Shown one piece after another: positions 16,783 to 26,528 of a DNA stretch of 49,735 bases (position 1 is the first letter of the stretch; the number at the start of each line of letters is the position of its first letter). Source of the stretch: an uncultured Holophagaceae bacterium. Its GTDB lineage: Bacteria; Acidobacteriota; Holophagae; Holophagales; Holophagaceae. A program made the translations under genes and the position numbers. Below the pieces are notes generated by a model. It was not told the DNA's origin. It ran no database searches and saw only the letters and a list, made by a program, of their open reading frames with translations. The stretch lies in contig CAIWKE010000006.1 in the NCBI GenBank assembly GCA_903913215.1, forward strand, positions 1-49,735, given 5' to 3'.

Positions 16783-16806
16783 GAGTGATTTGGAAGATCG
16801 GACCGC

Positions 16807-19800
16807 TCAGCGCACTATGCGCCAGCTGCGGGGGGCGAAGGCCGTGGTGCCGCCGGGCATGACATAGCTGCCGATCTTCACGTTCCCGACCGCGCTTCCG
16901 GCTGCGGCTCCTGGATCCTGGCCGCTCTGGAGGATGAGGCGGCTACCCACGGCCGTGAGGTCCCCGGCGAGATTGGCCCAGGTGAACACGGAGCCGCTGC
17001 AGCCGGCGGAGCTGGTGTCGTCGGAGGTGGACGACTTGCCACCTCCGAATACGGGGGCCAGCGCATCGCACATGCGGTAGGTCGTGGTGGTGCCGGATCC
17101 CGCGCAGCTTGAGTTGCTGCCCGTCGTCAGCGGAGTGAAGCAGGAGAAGACCAGGCCCCCGTTCACCACGAGGGGGGACAGGTAGGCCTTGGGGTAGAGC
17201 ATGTGCGTGCCAAGGTTGGGATCCACGTTCGGCCCGCCGAAACGCAAGTAGTAGCCAAGGTAAGCGTTACTCCCCAGGTAGCTGGTGGTGCCGACCAGGG
17301 TCGTGGAGGTCTGGTCCGAAAGCAGGCTATCGGTGACGGGGCTAGTATCCACGTTGCTCGGCAGGGGCGTCGGCAGATCGGCGCTGTCCTGGCGGTCGAA
17401 GACCATGACCTGGCGCAGGGAGGCGCTGGCCGCAGTCTTGGTGGTTCCCAGGTCCATGGGATCGTTGCGGTCGCCGGTGCCGAAGGTGACGCCCACCACG
17501 GGGGGAATCATATTCGGGGCATTGGTGGACGAGGAGGGTCGGCGGAACTCAGGAATGGCCTTGGGAACCCGGAAGGCCACCGGGGGTGCGGTGATGGGGG
17601 AAGCCGACGTGACCAGGCCCGAGGTGAGGGTCGTGGCCCCCCTGTAGATCCACCGGATGCCCGGGTGGGCGGGCTGATTGCCGGTGTCGGCGCTGCCGTC
17701 GGTGGTCCACTGGTCGATGTTGGAGCTATCCACCCGCCAGTTCACGGGTGAGGAGGTCAGCTTCTTCATGGAGCCCAGGGCATAGACCCCGCCGAACTGG
17801 TCACTGAAGTAGACCCGCTGGGCCCGACTGGTTCCGGTAAGGAACTGGAAGGGGAAGGCGCCTGATGTAATGGAACCGATGTTCGGGAAGGCCGTGGCCA
17901 GGGCCGGCGTGTTAATGAAGTCGTACTTCTTGACGATGGCCCCGGTGAGGACATCCAAGGCCAGGAGCGACCGTCCCAGCTTGACGTTCAGGCTGCCCGT
18001 GATGTTCTTCGAGTCGAGGATGTTATCGCTGTAGCCGCCACCCAGGATCACGACATCCTGAACCGTGGGGGGGGTGGTGGCGCCCACTTCCACCGCGGCC
18101 AGGCTAATGGAGGAGGTGGCCAGGCCCATGGTCTTGATGGTGGCATCCGTCGAGGTATTGGGATTCAGCACCCAGGCCAGCCTGGGGGCAAAGGGATTCA
18201 TGGTGTCGAAGGCATAGTAGCTCCGACCCCCCTTGCGCAATCCAACGATGACCCGAACCTTGTCGGCGCTATCCACTCTGAAGTTGCCCACCCCACCAGA
18301 AACGGGTGCGTCATTGAAATAGATCATGGGACTGCCGTCCACGGTATAGAGGTGCAGGGTTTTATCCCCAGTCTGCAACTGGGACAGCTTCGTGATGTTG
18401 GGACCAGCGGGTGGATTCAGGAATTCCGAGGGCAGGAAGGCCCAGAGTTCCTCCATCTGGGCGTGAAGCACTCCGGTGCTGTCCAGGCCGCTGATCACGC
18501 CAAAGGCGTGAAAGAGACCCTGGTTATCGCCCACAAAAACCACGTGGAAGCGGGCATCGGTGGCATAGGCCTGACCCGAGGCGTAGGAGCCATTCCAAGC
18601 GGCTGGCAACAAGCTAGTGGATGACCCCGCCAACGAGCCCAGTAGCAGGGAAGAATCATATTCCACGGCTGCGGGGGAACTGTTAATGATGTCTCCCATG
18701 ATGTCGGAGCGCATATCAGTCTTCGTGGTTGGGTGCGTGGTGTCGGCCTGGGCGTAGGTACCCGCCCCCTGCAGGAACCGGATAAGCGTGTAGGCAGTTT
18801 GCGCATCCGGTGTCCCCATGACGGTGTTTGTGAGGCCCGGATTTGACTCTGTGAGGCGTGTAGAAATGTTGGTCGTGAGGTCCAGCCCAGCCCCGCCAAG
18901 GAGAGGCTCGTTTCCGGGAATGACTGTGTAGATCTTCCGCGCCGCCCAGGGATAGGCCACGTTGTGAATCGTGTTGTAGGCCGAGGCTACGGCATTGTCT
19001 TTGTTGATGTCTGTGGCCCAGGCCCCGGAACTAGTCTTGAAGCCCACCGTGCCATTACCTTGGATGCCCAGGCCTGCCATCAGCAGGTCACCTTTCCAGA
19101 TGGAGCCGCCACCCTGGGCGTCATTCCAAGTTTCGAAGCGCCCCAGGAAGGCCCGACTGCCGAGGCTCAACCCCACCAGCGGCGCCGAGGGGGCCGTGAT
19201 ACCCGCATTGCCGGAAACCACGCGAGCCATGATGGTGTTGAGACTCTTCACCAGATTGCCAGGAGACGCGGCATCAAAGAAGTTGGTGGGAGACCCACCG
19301 GTGGTGACGCCGTAGGCCACAGCTTTGGTGATATCAAGGCCGCTTTTCAGTGATGGATCCCCGAAGTAGGCGGCCTTGAGGAGAGCAGACTTCCCGCCAG
19401 CGGCATCCGTACTGGTGCCACCCAGACAAAGGCCCACAGTCATGGTGGTGATATAGCGCGCGGGGCTGGCATTACGTCCAGTCACCCGGAAGGGTGCGAA
19501 GGAAGACGGGTTCACGCCAGTTGAACTCGAGGTAGTGCTGGCAGAGCCAGCCCCATGGGCCGCTGTGGCGGCGAAGCTCCAGATGTTCCAGTTGGTACCG
19601 CCGGCATTCAAATTGCCATAGGTGCTTGGATTAAGGTCCGCCTGGATGGCCACCTCCGAGGTCCAGGCACCGCCCCCAGAACTTGGCATTGGGGTTTCAT
19701 TGGCCACACCATCGGTGAAGAGGATGATCCAAGAGCTGCGGCATGGAGGCGGATTCTCACCAGGCCCCAGACCACTGGGGGGCACGGTCTTGGCTGTACT

Positions 19801-20994
19801 GGCTGAATCAAAAATACTGGTGCCGGTTTCCGCCATCTGAGCCAGGCAGTTGGACATGGCTGCGGTAAGCGGGGTGCCACCACTGGGCACGCGGTTCTGG
19901 AGGTTGGTCACCGAGGGGTCCGAGGCCCCCGAACTGAGCGCCTTCTTGAGGAGGGTCAGCTCACGGTTGGTGTGGGTACCCCAGGTGCCATAGTTGGTGG
20001 ACGTTGGTTTGGCAGAATTGTTTTCATTGTCATCCAGGAAGCGGTAGGCCCACCAGACCCGGTCGCGATTGCCGAACCAGGCCGAAAGCACGGCCTTCTT
20101 CAGCGTGCTGGCGCGAGTGCCCGTAGGAAGTCCGTTGGCGAAGACCGTGGCGCTGTTGGTGCCAGGAATGATGAATTTACCCGCCGCGAGAGACTTGCCA
20201 GCATCATCGAAATAAACCCCCGTGGCGCCGCCCGTATTGTCGTTACCCGAGGCGCCCTTGGTGTCCGTGCCCCAGAAGATCCAATAGAGATAGTCAGTGT
20301 TGTACTTCACAAGGGGGTCACCGGTGTTGTTGATGGCACTCACGAAATTGGTGAGGGTCGTGTAGGTCTTGTAGGCCGTGTCGTAGGGGATGTAGTTGTT
20401 GGTGGCCCCGATGTCGGGATCAATGACGCAATCGATGAAGGTCGGCGTTCCTAGGTTGGTGGTGGTGGGCGCCAAGGTGGGGTTCTTGTGGATGGTCCAG
20501 GAGAAGGGGAGGTCGATGGTGCGGGTGTAGGAGACGCTGCTGATGGTCTTGGTCCAGGTCATGCGCGCATGGGTGGCCGTCTGGATCGAGGCCAGGGTAA
20601 GCGGCGCGGCGAGCTTGGTGCCGGTGTAGTCCACCAGGAAACCCGAAATGGTGCCGAGGTTGGTGGAGGTGTAGCCCGTGTAGGGCGCAATGGTGACGGT
20701 GTTGGTGTTGGCCGTCACCTGGAAGACCTGATCGTCATTGTCCTTCTGGGTGATGGACGCAAGGTGGGTGTTGTAGCCCACGTTGGTCCAGAACTTGGTA
20801 TGCCAGAAGAGCGCGGACATGGAGCCGGAGAAATCGAACATAGTGATGATTTCCGGCCTCACGGCGCCACTCTTGTAGACGTCGAGAACGTCTGTGGCGG
20901 TGGCCAGGTTGGGGTCCACCTGGGCCTGCAGAGCGACGACGGACAGGAGACTGAGGAACAGGCTCTTCACCCGCTGCATGGACCTAATTCGCAT
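16807..20994 (-). CDS. pilY1: PilY1-like type IV pilus tip adhesin/assembly protein
   Basis: 1395 residues. A Sec signal peptide (VKSLFLSLLSVVALQAQ) is followed by a von Willebrand A-type domain with the metal-ion site FDFSGSMS (Asp54, Ser56, Ser58) and the later IILFTDGVANE. The C-terminal half is the PilY1/PilC beta-propeller (DARFHVVFVGDNQGLFHAFG, QRVYFSDQFGGVYALGSM). The start is ATG at 20994, with GGGAGGATTTC directly upstream. PilY1 acts with minor pilins to prime pilus assembly and may sit at the pilus tip. The Ca-binding Asp loop usually found before the VYxxD propeller strand is not apparent. It is the last gene of the operon. Confidence 0.88.
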   Translation of the reverse strand: MRIRSMQRVKSLFLSLLSVVALQAQVDPNLATATDVLDVYKSGAVRPEIITMFDFSGSMSALFWHTKFWTNVGYNTHLASITQKDNDDQVFQVTANTNTVTIAPYTGYTSTNLGTISGFLVDYTGTKLAAPLTLASIQTATHARMTWTKTISSVSYTRTIDLPFSWTIHKNPTLAPTTTNLGTPTFIDCVIDPDIGATNNYIPYDTAYKTYTTLTNFVSAINNTGDPLVKYNTDYLYWIFWGTDTKGASGNDNTGGATGVYFDDAGKSLAAGKFIIPGTNSATVFANGLPTGTRASTLKKAVLSAWFGNRDRVWWAYRFLDDNENNSAKPTSTNYGTWGTHTNRELTLLKKALSSGASDPSVTNLQNRVPSGGTPLTAAMSNCLAQMAETGTSIFDSASTAKTVPPSGLGPGENPPPCRSSWIILFTDGVANETPMPSSGGGAWTSEVAIQADLNPSTYGNLNAGGTNWNIWSFAATAAHGAGSASTTSSSTGVNPSSFAPFRVTGRNASPARYITTMTVGLCLGGTSTDAAGGKSALLKAAYFGDPSLKSGLDITKAVAYGVTTGGSPTNFFDAASPGNLVKSLNTIMARVVSGNAGITAPSAPLVGLSLGSRAFLGRFETWNDAQGGGSIWKGDLLMAGLGIQGNGTVGFKTSSGAWATDINKDNAVASAYNTIHNVAYPWAARKIYTVIPGNEPLLGGAGLDLTTNISTRLTESNPGLTNTVMGTPDAQTAYTLIRFLQGAGTYAQADTTHPTTKTDMRSDIMGDIINSSPAAVEYDSSLLLGSLAGSSTSLLPAAWNGSYASGQAYATDARFHVVFVGDNQGLFHAFGVISGLDSTGVLHAQMEELWAFLPSEFLNPPAGPNITKLSQLQTGDKTLHLYTVDGSPMIYFNDAPVSGGVGNFRVDSADKVRVIVGLRKGGRSYYAFDTMNPFAPRLAWVLNPNTSTDATIKTMGLATSSISLAAVEVGATTPPTVQDVVILGGGYSDNILDSKNITGSLNVKLGRSLLALDVLTGAIVKKYDFINTPALATAFPNIGSITSGAFPFQFLTGTSRAQRVYFSDQFGGVYALGSMKKLTSSPVNWRVDSSNIDQWTTDGSADTGNQPAHPGIRWIYRGATTLTSGLVTSASPITAPPVAFRVPKAIPEFRRPSSSTNAPNMIPPVVGVTFGTGDRNDPMDLGTTKTAASASLRQVMVFDRQDSADLPTPLPSNVDTSPVTDSLLSDQTSTTLVGTTSYLGSNAYLGYYLRFGGPNVDPNLGTHMLYPKAYLSPLVVNGGLVFSCFTPLTTGSNSSCAGSGTTTTYRMCDALAPVFGGGKSSTSDDTSSAGCSGSVFTWANLAGDLTAVGSRLILQSGQDPGAAAGSAVGNVKIGSYVMPGGTTAFAPRSWRIVR

Positions 20995-21065
20995 GAAATC
21001 CTCCCGAGAAGGGAATGAAAAATCGAAGACCTGTTGAATGATTCGTTCGCGCCGTGGCATCCCGC

Positions 21066-21683
21066 TCAGTTCGGGAAGGTGGCGATCAGTTCCCGCTGGG
21101 CCTGATAGGTCTGGGCCAGTGGAGCCGTGGGCGTGGCCTTACCGGTGGCCAGCACCCGCCAACCCACAGCACTGCTCGCTCCAGCGCCGCCCTTTTTGTA
21201 ACCAGAGGCGGCATTGTTGTCTGAGGAGGCACCGCCGGTGCTGGAGTTGCCCCAGCCCGGTCCCAGATAGCGGAGCTCCAGATCGAACTGCTGGGTGGAG
21301 TTGGCGCTGCCCCCATTGTTGAGGGTCATGGTGGAATCCGTGCCCGCCAGGATGGTGATGGGAAGCCCGGTGTTCACGCCGGTCATGGCACTGGTGATGC
21401 CATTGACCAGGGTGGTTTGTCCTCCGGTCGGAGCAGCCCCCGCATAGCTGACGCTGTTCAGGTAGCCCTGGCCCCACACCACAACCCAGTCCAGTCCGGC
21501 ATCCGCAGCCGCCGAGGCCTTCTCGCCCTGCACGACCGTGCCGCCCATGGAGAGTTCGCGGATCACGTTGCGGCTCATGCTGAAGGTGGCGGCACCCATG
21601 ACGGACACCAGGATCAGGGCCAGCAGGATGGTCAAACCACCCTGCTCACTGGGACGGCCATTCGCGGAAGGAACTTTGAGCAT
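21066..21683 (-). CDS. pilX: PilX-like minor pilin assembly protein
   Basis: 205 residues. The N-terminus GGLTILLALILVSVMGAATF is a hydrophobic helix like that of PilX/PilW accessory proteins. The rest is Gly/Ser/Thr-rich with EKASAAADAGLDWVV, as expected for the PilX N-terminal domain. No canonical GFxxxE prepilin site is visible (EQGGLTIL). The start is ATG at 21683 with GAGG 7-8 nt upstream; an open frame continues upstream but overlaps pilW. Probably membrane-anchored and part of the minor pilin complex with PilV/W and PilY1. Confidence 0.78.
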   Translation of the reverse strand: MLKVPSANGRPSEQGGLTILLALILVSVMGAATFSMSRNVIRELSMGGTVVQGEKASAAADAGLDWVVVWGQGYLNSVSYAGAAPTGGQTTLVNGITSAMTGVNTGLPITILAGTDSTMTLNNGGSANSTQQFDLELRYLGPGWGNSSTGGASSDNNAASGYKKGGAGASSAVGWRVLATGKATPTAPLAQTYQAQRELIATFPN

Positions 21684-21694
21684 GCTGGGCCTCA

Positions 21695-22870
21695 CTATGA
21701 ATATCCGAGATTTCTGGGCGTCACCATCAGGGTCTGGGTGCGGCGGACGTAGCCGGCAGTCCCATTGGTGGTGCTCTCGGTGCGGGGGGCCGGGGAGCGC
21801 GATGTCACATCCATCCGGACCAGGAAGGGGTAAGTCCTGAACCAAAGAGGATTGGTGGCATTTCGGGCCGGCGTACCTGCGGCGCCCAGGGGCGCCAGGG
21901 CGGTGCTGATGTTGGTTACGATGCCATCCCAGTTGGCGGCGGCGGTCCTCCGCCAGTTCGTCCCGCTATCAAAGCTCAGGTCGATGCGGAGCCCATCGAT
22001 ATTCTCGGCGATGATCTGGAAGGGGATGGCAGGAACGGCCTGGCCGGGGGCCACCACCCAGGTGATCAGCCCACCGCCAACGGGGTACGGCGTCTGCTGG
22101 CGTACCAGGCAGGGAACCTTGATTGCCGCGTTGGCTGGGTCCGTGGCCAGGGGCTGGATGGAATAGCGGGTGACGACACTGGGACGATAAAAGGCCAGGG
22201 GAACCCCGGCGACATGGGTCTTGGTGCCGGGGAGGATGACTTGGTAGATCCCACCGGCATTCTGGGCCGTGACGGTGGCGGTCAGGTCAGCCACCACGGT
22301 GGTTCCGGCGGCACTGGCGATGATGAACTGTTCAAAATTTCCGTCGAGAATGGCCACGATGTCGCCGGCCTGAACATCTGTGAGCGTCCCGCTCAACATG
22401 GACAGGGTCAACGTCGTGGTATTGAGGGAAGTCAGGGTGGCCTGGATGGGCAGGGACAGGTCACTCACGTACTGCAACTCATCGGGACTGATCTGAGTGG
22501 TCACCAGGGCCCCAGCTGGATTGCTGGGATCGGGTCCCGTGATGTTCAGGGCCGATGGACTGGGCAGGATCATGAAGGGTTCCTGGGTGCCCGAAGTCAC
22601 GGAGAAGGAGCCCCAGGCGGGGTTGTTGAATCCGACGAAAGCAAAATAACCGATGGAGGCCACGTCGTCCTGCAGCGTGGTCAGGGCCCAACGCCCCTGC
22701 CGCTGGGTGGAGATGGAGTCATTCACCCGCTGGAACCCGGCCAGGTTGGAGGAATAAACCCGCAGCATCCCTGCCGATAGGATGCCAATGAACAGCATGG
22801 CGACCAGCATCTCGAGGAGCGAAAAGCCCCTGGAGGCCATGGTCTTCCGCCTGAAGGTTCGAAGCGACAT
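21695..22870 (-). CDS. pilW: PilW-like minor pilin
   Basis: 391 residues with a type IV prepilin leader: MASRG then FSLLEMLVAMLFIGILSAGM, with cleavage expected after Gly and Glu at +5. The globular part is long for PilW and ends in a basic, proline-containing segment. AGGAG lies 7 nt before ATG 22870. It follows pilV by 10 nt. The family is recognised by position, leader and the RQGRWALTTLQDDVASIGYF segment typical of PilW. Confidence 0.85.
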   Translation of the reverse strand: MSLRTFRRKTMASRGFSLLEMLVAMLFIGILSAGMLRVYSSNLAGFQRVNDSISTQRQGRWALTTLQDDVASIGYFAFVGFNNPAWGSFSVTSGTQEPFMILPSPSALNITGPDPSNPAGALVTTQISPDELQYVSDLSLPIQATLTSLNTTTLTLSMLSGTLTDVQAGDIVAILDGNFEQFIIASAAGTTVVADLTATVTAQNAGGIYQVILPGTKTHVAGVPLAFYRPSVVTRYSIQPLATDPANAAIKVPCLVRQQTPYPVGGGLITWVVAPGQAVPAIPFQIIAENIDGLRIDLSFDSGTNWRRTAAANWDGIVTNISTALAPLGAAGTPARNATNPLWFRTYPFLVRMDVTSRSPAPRTESTTNGTAGYVRRTQTLMVTPRNLGYS

Positions 22871-22880
22871 GGCAGGACTC

Positions 22881-23414
22881 CTAATACCGGATCAGGCGGC
22901 TCAAGGACATGGTCGACTGGGGCACGGCGACCCCGGCCGCATTCGTGGCCTGGTCCTGCCAACTCACAGTCACCACAAATTCCCTGAGATTCATGTTGGT
23001 GATGGGCGTTTTAGTCCCAGGCCCACTGGCGACGGCGCCGTTCCGTGTCCAGGCCACGGTGAAGACCGTGGCGGGGTCGTTGAGGACCAGGGGCAGCCCG
23101 TTGACGTCAAAGCTGCCGAAACTCCCAGTCGCAGTGGCGCCAGTGTAATTCCGGGTGACGGGGTAGGTCGGGTTGGCCGTGGTGCCAAGGATGCCAGCCG
23201 CGTAATTCCAGGAAGTGCTCCCCTCGGCTTGGATGGCGCTCATGCAGCCCTCAGCCAGAGACGTGGCCGTGAAGCGGTTCCGGCCACCGGTATTGCTACG
23301 CAGGGTGGAGACCTGAAGGGCAGCCAAGCCCAGGAGGCCAACCCCGAAAATGAAGGCGGTCATCATCAGTTCGACCAGGGAGAAGCCATTTTGACGAGCG
23401 GCTCGGGATCGCAT
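22881..23414 (-). CDS. pilV: PilV-like minor pilin
   Basis: 177 residues. The prepilin leader RQNG-FSLVELMMTAFIFGVGLLG has Glu at +5, and the LLGLAALQVSTLRSN stretch is characteristic of PilV. The C-terminus has VAWTRNGAV and REFVVTVSWQDQ, which fits PilV minor pilins. ATG 23414 is preceded by AGGAGACCCC. It is 8 nt after the fimT-like gene. Confidence 0.87.
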   Translation of the reverse strand: MRSRAARQNGFSLVELMMTAFIFGVGLLGLAALQVSTLRSNTGGRNRFTATSLAEGCMSAIQAEGSTSWNYAAGILGTTANPTYPVTRNYTGATATGSFGSFDVNGLPLVLNDPATVFTVAWTRNGAVASGPGTKTPITNMNLREFVVTVSWQDQATNAAGVAVPQSTMSLSRLIRY

Positions 23415-23422
23415 GGGGTCTC

Positions 23423-24088
23423 CTAGAGCCGCTGCCAGGCGGAGGTGGCATCGCCGGCGTTGGCCTTGTAGAAGGCATGAATGCCATTGGCCCGGGTCAC
23501 GATCACCAGCCCCACGGGGGCGCTGGCATAGCCCGCGCCATTGCGCATGCCGCCGACGTACACGTAAAAATCCCCATTAGGCCGCCCGGTGGAATCGAAA
23601 AAAATGATGGGGTGGGCCGTGCCTTGGAAGACGTTTCCGGTCGCGCCCGGCGGGGTGTTGTTGGTGAAGAGGCTCCTGATGGCAGGCACTCCGCCAGCCA
23701 GGGCATCCGGGTTTGGTGCGGTTTGGGCGTAGACGGGCCAACCGGCATTGTCGATGCCAGAATAGTGAGTGGCGTCCTTCCCGGCCGCCATGCGCTCCCA
23801 CGTGGTGAAGGCCTGATTGGCTGGAGCGGGAATGACATCGCCCTGGGTCGGGAAACTGATGGTGAGGGTGCCCTGGGTTCCCGTGGTCTTGAGCGTCACT
23901 GTCCGTCCAGTGGCCCGGGCCGTGGAGCGGGCATCCGAGAATACGCCCACCAGGCTGTTGAGGGTGCCCTTGACGGAAGCGGCTTGGGAGGGGCTGTACC
24001 AGGCCCCGGTAGCAGCCGCGACGATGCCGACGATGACCAGCACCACCATCAACTCCAATAGGGAAAACCCTCGGGCAGAGCGGGTCAT
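23423..24088 (-). CDS. fimT: FimT/GspH-like minor pseudopilin
   Basis: 221 residues. TRSARG-FSLLELMVVLVIVGIVAAAT is a class III signal peptide with conserved Glu5. The region SLVGVFSDARSTARATGRTV is typical of FimT/GspH. The start at ATG 24088 is preceded by GGGAGATTGCCA; an upstream extension to 24127 lacks such a site. It is the first gene of the minor-pilin operon, downstream of the AT-rich spacer. FimT has been linked to DNA uptake in other bacteria; that role here is inference. Confidence 0.85.
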   Translation of the reverse strand: MTRSARGFSLLELMVVLVIVGIVAAATGAWYSPSQAASVKGTLNSLVGVFSDARSTARATGRTVTLKTTGTQGTLTISFPTQGDVIPAPANQAFTTWERMAAGKDATHYSGIDNAGWPVYAQTAPNPDALAGGVPAIRSLFTNNTPPGATGNVFQGTAHPIIFFDSTGRPNGDFYVYVGGMRNGAGYASAPVGLVIVTRANGIHAFYKANAGDATSAWQRL

Positions 24089-24127
24089 TGGCAATCTCCC
24101 AGGAACGACCCCCATAGAATCGGCCAT

Positions 24128-24233
24128 TCCCAGGTTAAATAAAATTCTATCTAATTATTGATATATATTTTGTTAAATAATTTGCTTTGAAAAATTTTGA
24201 AAGAATTTGTGATAATTGTGTACTTTTTATACA
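24128..24233 (-). promoter_or_regulatory. AT-rich upstream region of the minor-pilin operon
   Basis: About 106 nt, strikingly AT-rich against a GC-rich background, between the priA stop and the pilin operon. It contains long A/T runs (TTTTTCAAAG, AACAAAATATATATC on the minus strand). A loose -35/-10 pair (TTAACA-N17-TAGATA) can be read but is weak, and several registers fit. No sigma-54 consensus was found. The composition suggests intrinsic curvature or nucleoid-protein binding. Confidence 0.45.
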
Positions 24234-26504
24234 CTACCCGAACTGGAGGGGATCCCGATCCACCTGGATGAGCCCAGAGGACGGCAGGGGATGGCGGGCC
24301 AGGACTTCGCTCAGGGCGCCCCGGCCCCCCTTCAGCAGCAGGTGCATCCGCCAGCGGTCCTTCACCCTGGGCACCGGCGCCTCCAGGGGGCCTAGCACCC
24401 GCAGCCCCGGCACCGAGAGCCGCTGCCGAAAATCCTCCAGGGCTGCCCTGGCTTCGGGCAGGGTGTCGGCCTCAGCCCGGTAGAGGGACAGGGCTGTGAA
24501 GGGGGGATAGCCCAGGCCTTCACGGAAGGGCAGCTCTGAGGCGGCGAAGCCCTCGAAGTCCTGGCCCAGGGCGTGGGTGATGGCGGGATGGTCAGGCGAG
24601 TAGGTCTGTAAAATCACCCGGCCCGGCCACTCAGCTCGGCCGGCGCGGCCCGCCACCTGCGTGAGAAGCTGGAAGGTGCGTTCGGAGGCCCGGAAGTCAG
24701 CCACCTTGAGCCCCTGATCAGCGTTGAGAACCCCCACCAGGGTCAGGCGCGGGAAGGTGTGGCCCTTGGCCAGCATTTGCGTGCCCACAAGGATGTCCAC
24801 CTCGCCCAGTTCCGCCGCCAAAAGGCCCGCCTCCAGAGAGCCCCGCCGCCGAGTGGTGTCCCGGTCCAGGCGCAGGATGCGGGCCGTGGGGAAGAGCCGG
24901 TTCAGGTGCTCCTCCACCTGCTCCGTGCCTTCGCCCACACCCCGGAGATGCTCGGCGCCACAGTCCGGGCAGGCCTCGGGGGGCACGGTCTCGTGGGCAC
25001 AGAGGTGACAGCGCAGGCGGAAGTCACCCCGGTGGTAGGTGAGCGAGATCGCGCAATGGGGACAGCCCAGGGTCTTGCCACAGGCCCGGCACATCCAGAA
25101 GTTCTCATAACCTCGACGGTTCAGCAGCAGCAGGGACTGCTCGCCCCGGGCCAGGACGCCCGTGAGGGCCTCCAAGAGCACCGGCGAGAGGATCACCTTC
25201 TTCCGCAGCAGACGATACACGTCCCGCAGGTCCACCACCTCGACCGAGGGGAGCGACACACCCACGGGCCGCAGCCTCAGCTGCAGCAGCCGGTACCGGC
25301 CCGCCTTGGCGGCCTGCCAGCTCTCCAGGCTGGGCGTGGCGCTACCCAGCACGATGGGGCAGCCCTCCAGCTGGGCCCGTTTGATGGCCAGGTCCCGGGC
25401 ATGGATGCGGGGGTGCTCTTCAGACTTGTACGAGCCCTCGTGTTCTTCATCGACGATGATGAGGCCGATGTCCCGCAGGGGCGCCATCACCGCGTTCCGC
25501 ACGCCCACAAAGAGGTCCGCCCCGTTGAAGAGGAGCCGCACCACGTCGCCGTGCTTCTCCCCAGCGTTGAGTCCCGCATGCCCCACGGCCACCCTGCCCG
25601 GGAATCGGGCCTCCAGGCGGTCCAGCAGGCGCCCTGTGAGGCCGATCTCCGGCACCAGCCACAGCACTCGCTTGCCCGCAGCCAGCACCTGCTCCGCCAG
25701 GGCCAAGTAGACCTCGGTCTTGCCCGACCCCGTGACACCCTGGAGCAGGTGCACTGCGAAGGCTCCCAGGGCCACAGACTCGAAGGCCGCCTGCTGTTCA
25801 TCGCTGAACACCACGGTGCGGTCCACGCCAGCCTCACGCTGCTGGGCGAGCAGGTCCACCCGCTTCAGGCGCTGGACCAGCCCCCGTTTTTCCAGAGTCC
25901 CCAGGACAGAGGTGCCCACGCCCGCAGCTTCCAGAAGTTCAGGCTCCATGAGGGAACCGCCCGCCTCTTCCAGCGCCAGCAGCAACTTGGCCTGCGCGGG
26001 TGTCACCCGTGGCGGATGGGGCGCCCCCGTGAGGCGCACCTCCGTGAAACCTGCTCCCCGGATCATGGTGCGGTGCAGGAGGGTCGGTAGCAGGCTGGGA
26101 TCCCGGTGCCAGGCCTCACCTAGCTCCGCCAGCACGTCCCAGGCGCCCCGCTCCCGATGGAAGGACAGCTTCTGGCCATCCTCATCCGCCTCCCAGTGAG
26201 GCAGCAAGGCCTGGGGCAGGCTCAGGGGCAGCAGGTGGGCTTCCAGGCAACCGTAGTACCGGGCCGCAAAGGCCTGCAGTTCGCGCAGCTTGGCAGGCAG
26301 CAGCGGAAACGGGTCGATGACCGCGTCGATGGGCCGCAGCTTCGCCGACGGGGGCGTGGGTTCCAGGCCCATGCACAGCCCCACGGCCAGGCTGTTTCGC
26401 ACCCGCACCCGCACCCGCACGCCTGCGGGGAGGCCCTCCGGCGCCAGGTAGGTGAGGGGAGGCAGGGGGCGGTTCAGCTGGATACGGGTGGGGACGAGGT
26501 TCAT
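24234..26504 (-). CDS. priA: Primosomal replication restart helicase PriA
   Basis: 756 residues. PriA recognises stalled forks and reloads the replisome. Helicase motifs: Walker A GVTGSGKTEVYLAL, DEEHEGSYKSEEHPRIHARD (DEEH) and a C-terminal RecA-like domain with LVGTQMLAKGHTFPRLTLVG and QVAGRAGRAEWPGRV. The paired zinc-binding cysteines are intact (CRACGKTLGCPHC, CHLCAHE, CPDCGAEH). The start is ATG at 26504; the open frame upstream is antisense to tsaD and gatC. The N-terminal fork-binding domain contains an odd RVRVRVRNS run. It is divergent from tsaD, with only 24 nt between starts. Confidence 0.94.
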   Translation of the reverse strand: MNLVPTRIQLNRPLPPLTYLAPEGLPAGVRVRVRVRNSLAVGLCMGLEPTPPSAKLRPIDAVIDPFPLLPAKLRELQAFAARYYGCLEAHLLPLSLPQALLPHWEADEDGQKLSFHRERGAWDVLAELGEAWHRDPSLLPTLLHRTMIRGAGFTEVRLTGAPHPPRVTPAQAKLLLALEEAGGSLMEPELLEAAGVGTSVLGTLEKRGLVQRLKRVDLLAQQREAGVDRTVVFSDEQQAAFESVALGAFAVHLLQGVTGSGKTEVYLALAEQVLAAGKRVLWLVPEIGLTGRLLDRLEARFPGRVAVGHAGLNAGEKHGDVVRLLFNGADLFVGVRNAVMAPLRDIGLIIVDEEHEGSYKSEEHPRIHARDLAIKRAQLEGCPIVLGSATPSLESWQAAKAGRYRLLQLRLRPVGVSLPSVEVVDLRDVYRLLRKKVILSPVLLEALTGVLARGEQSLLLLNRRGYENFWMCRACGKTLGCPHCAISLTYHRGDFRLRCHLCAHETVPPEACPDCGAEHLRGVGEGTEQVEEHLNRLFPTARILRLDRDTTRRRGSLEAGLLAAELGEVDILVGTQMLAKGHTFPRLTLVGVLNADQGLKVADFRASERTFQLLTQVAGRAGRAEWPGRVILQTYSPDHPAITHALGQDFEGFAASELPFREGLGYPPFTALSLYRAEADTLPEARAALEDFRQRLSVPGLRVLGPLEAPVPRVKDRWRMHLLLKGGRGALSEVLARHPLPSSGLIQVDRDPLQFG

Positions 26505-26528
26505 CAGTGGCCAGGATACACTTGGCGG

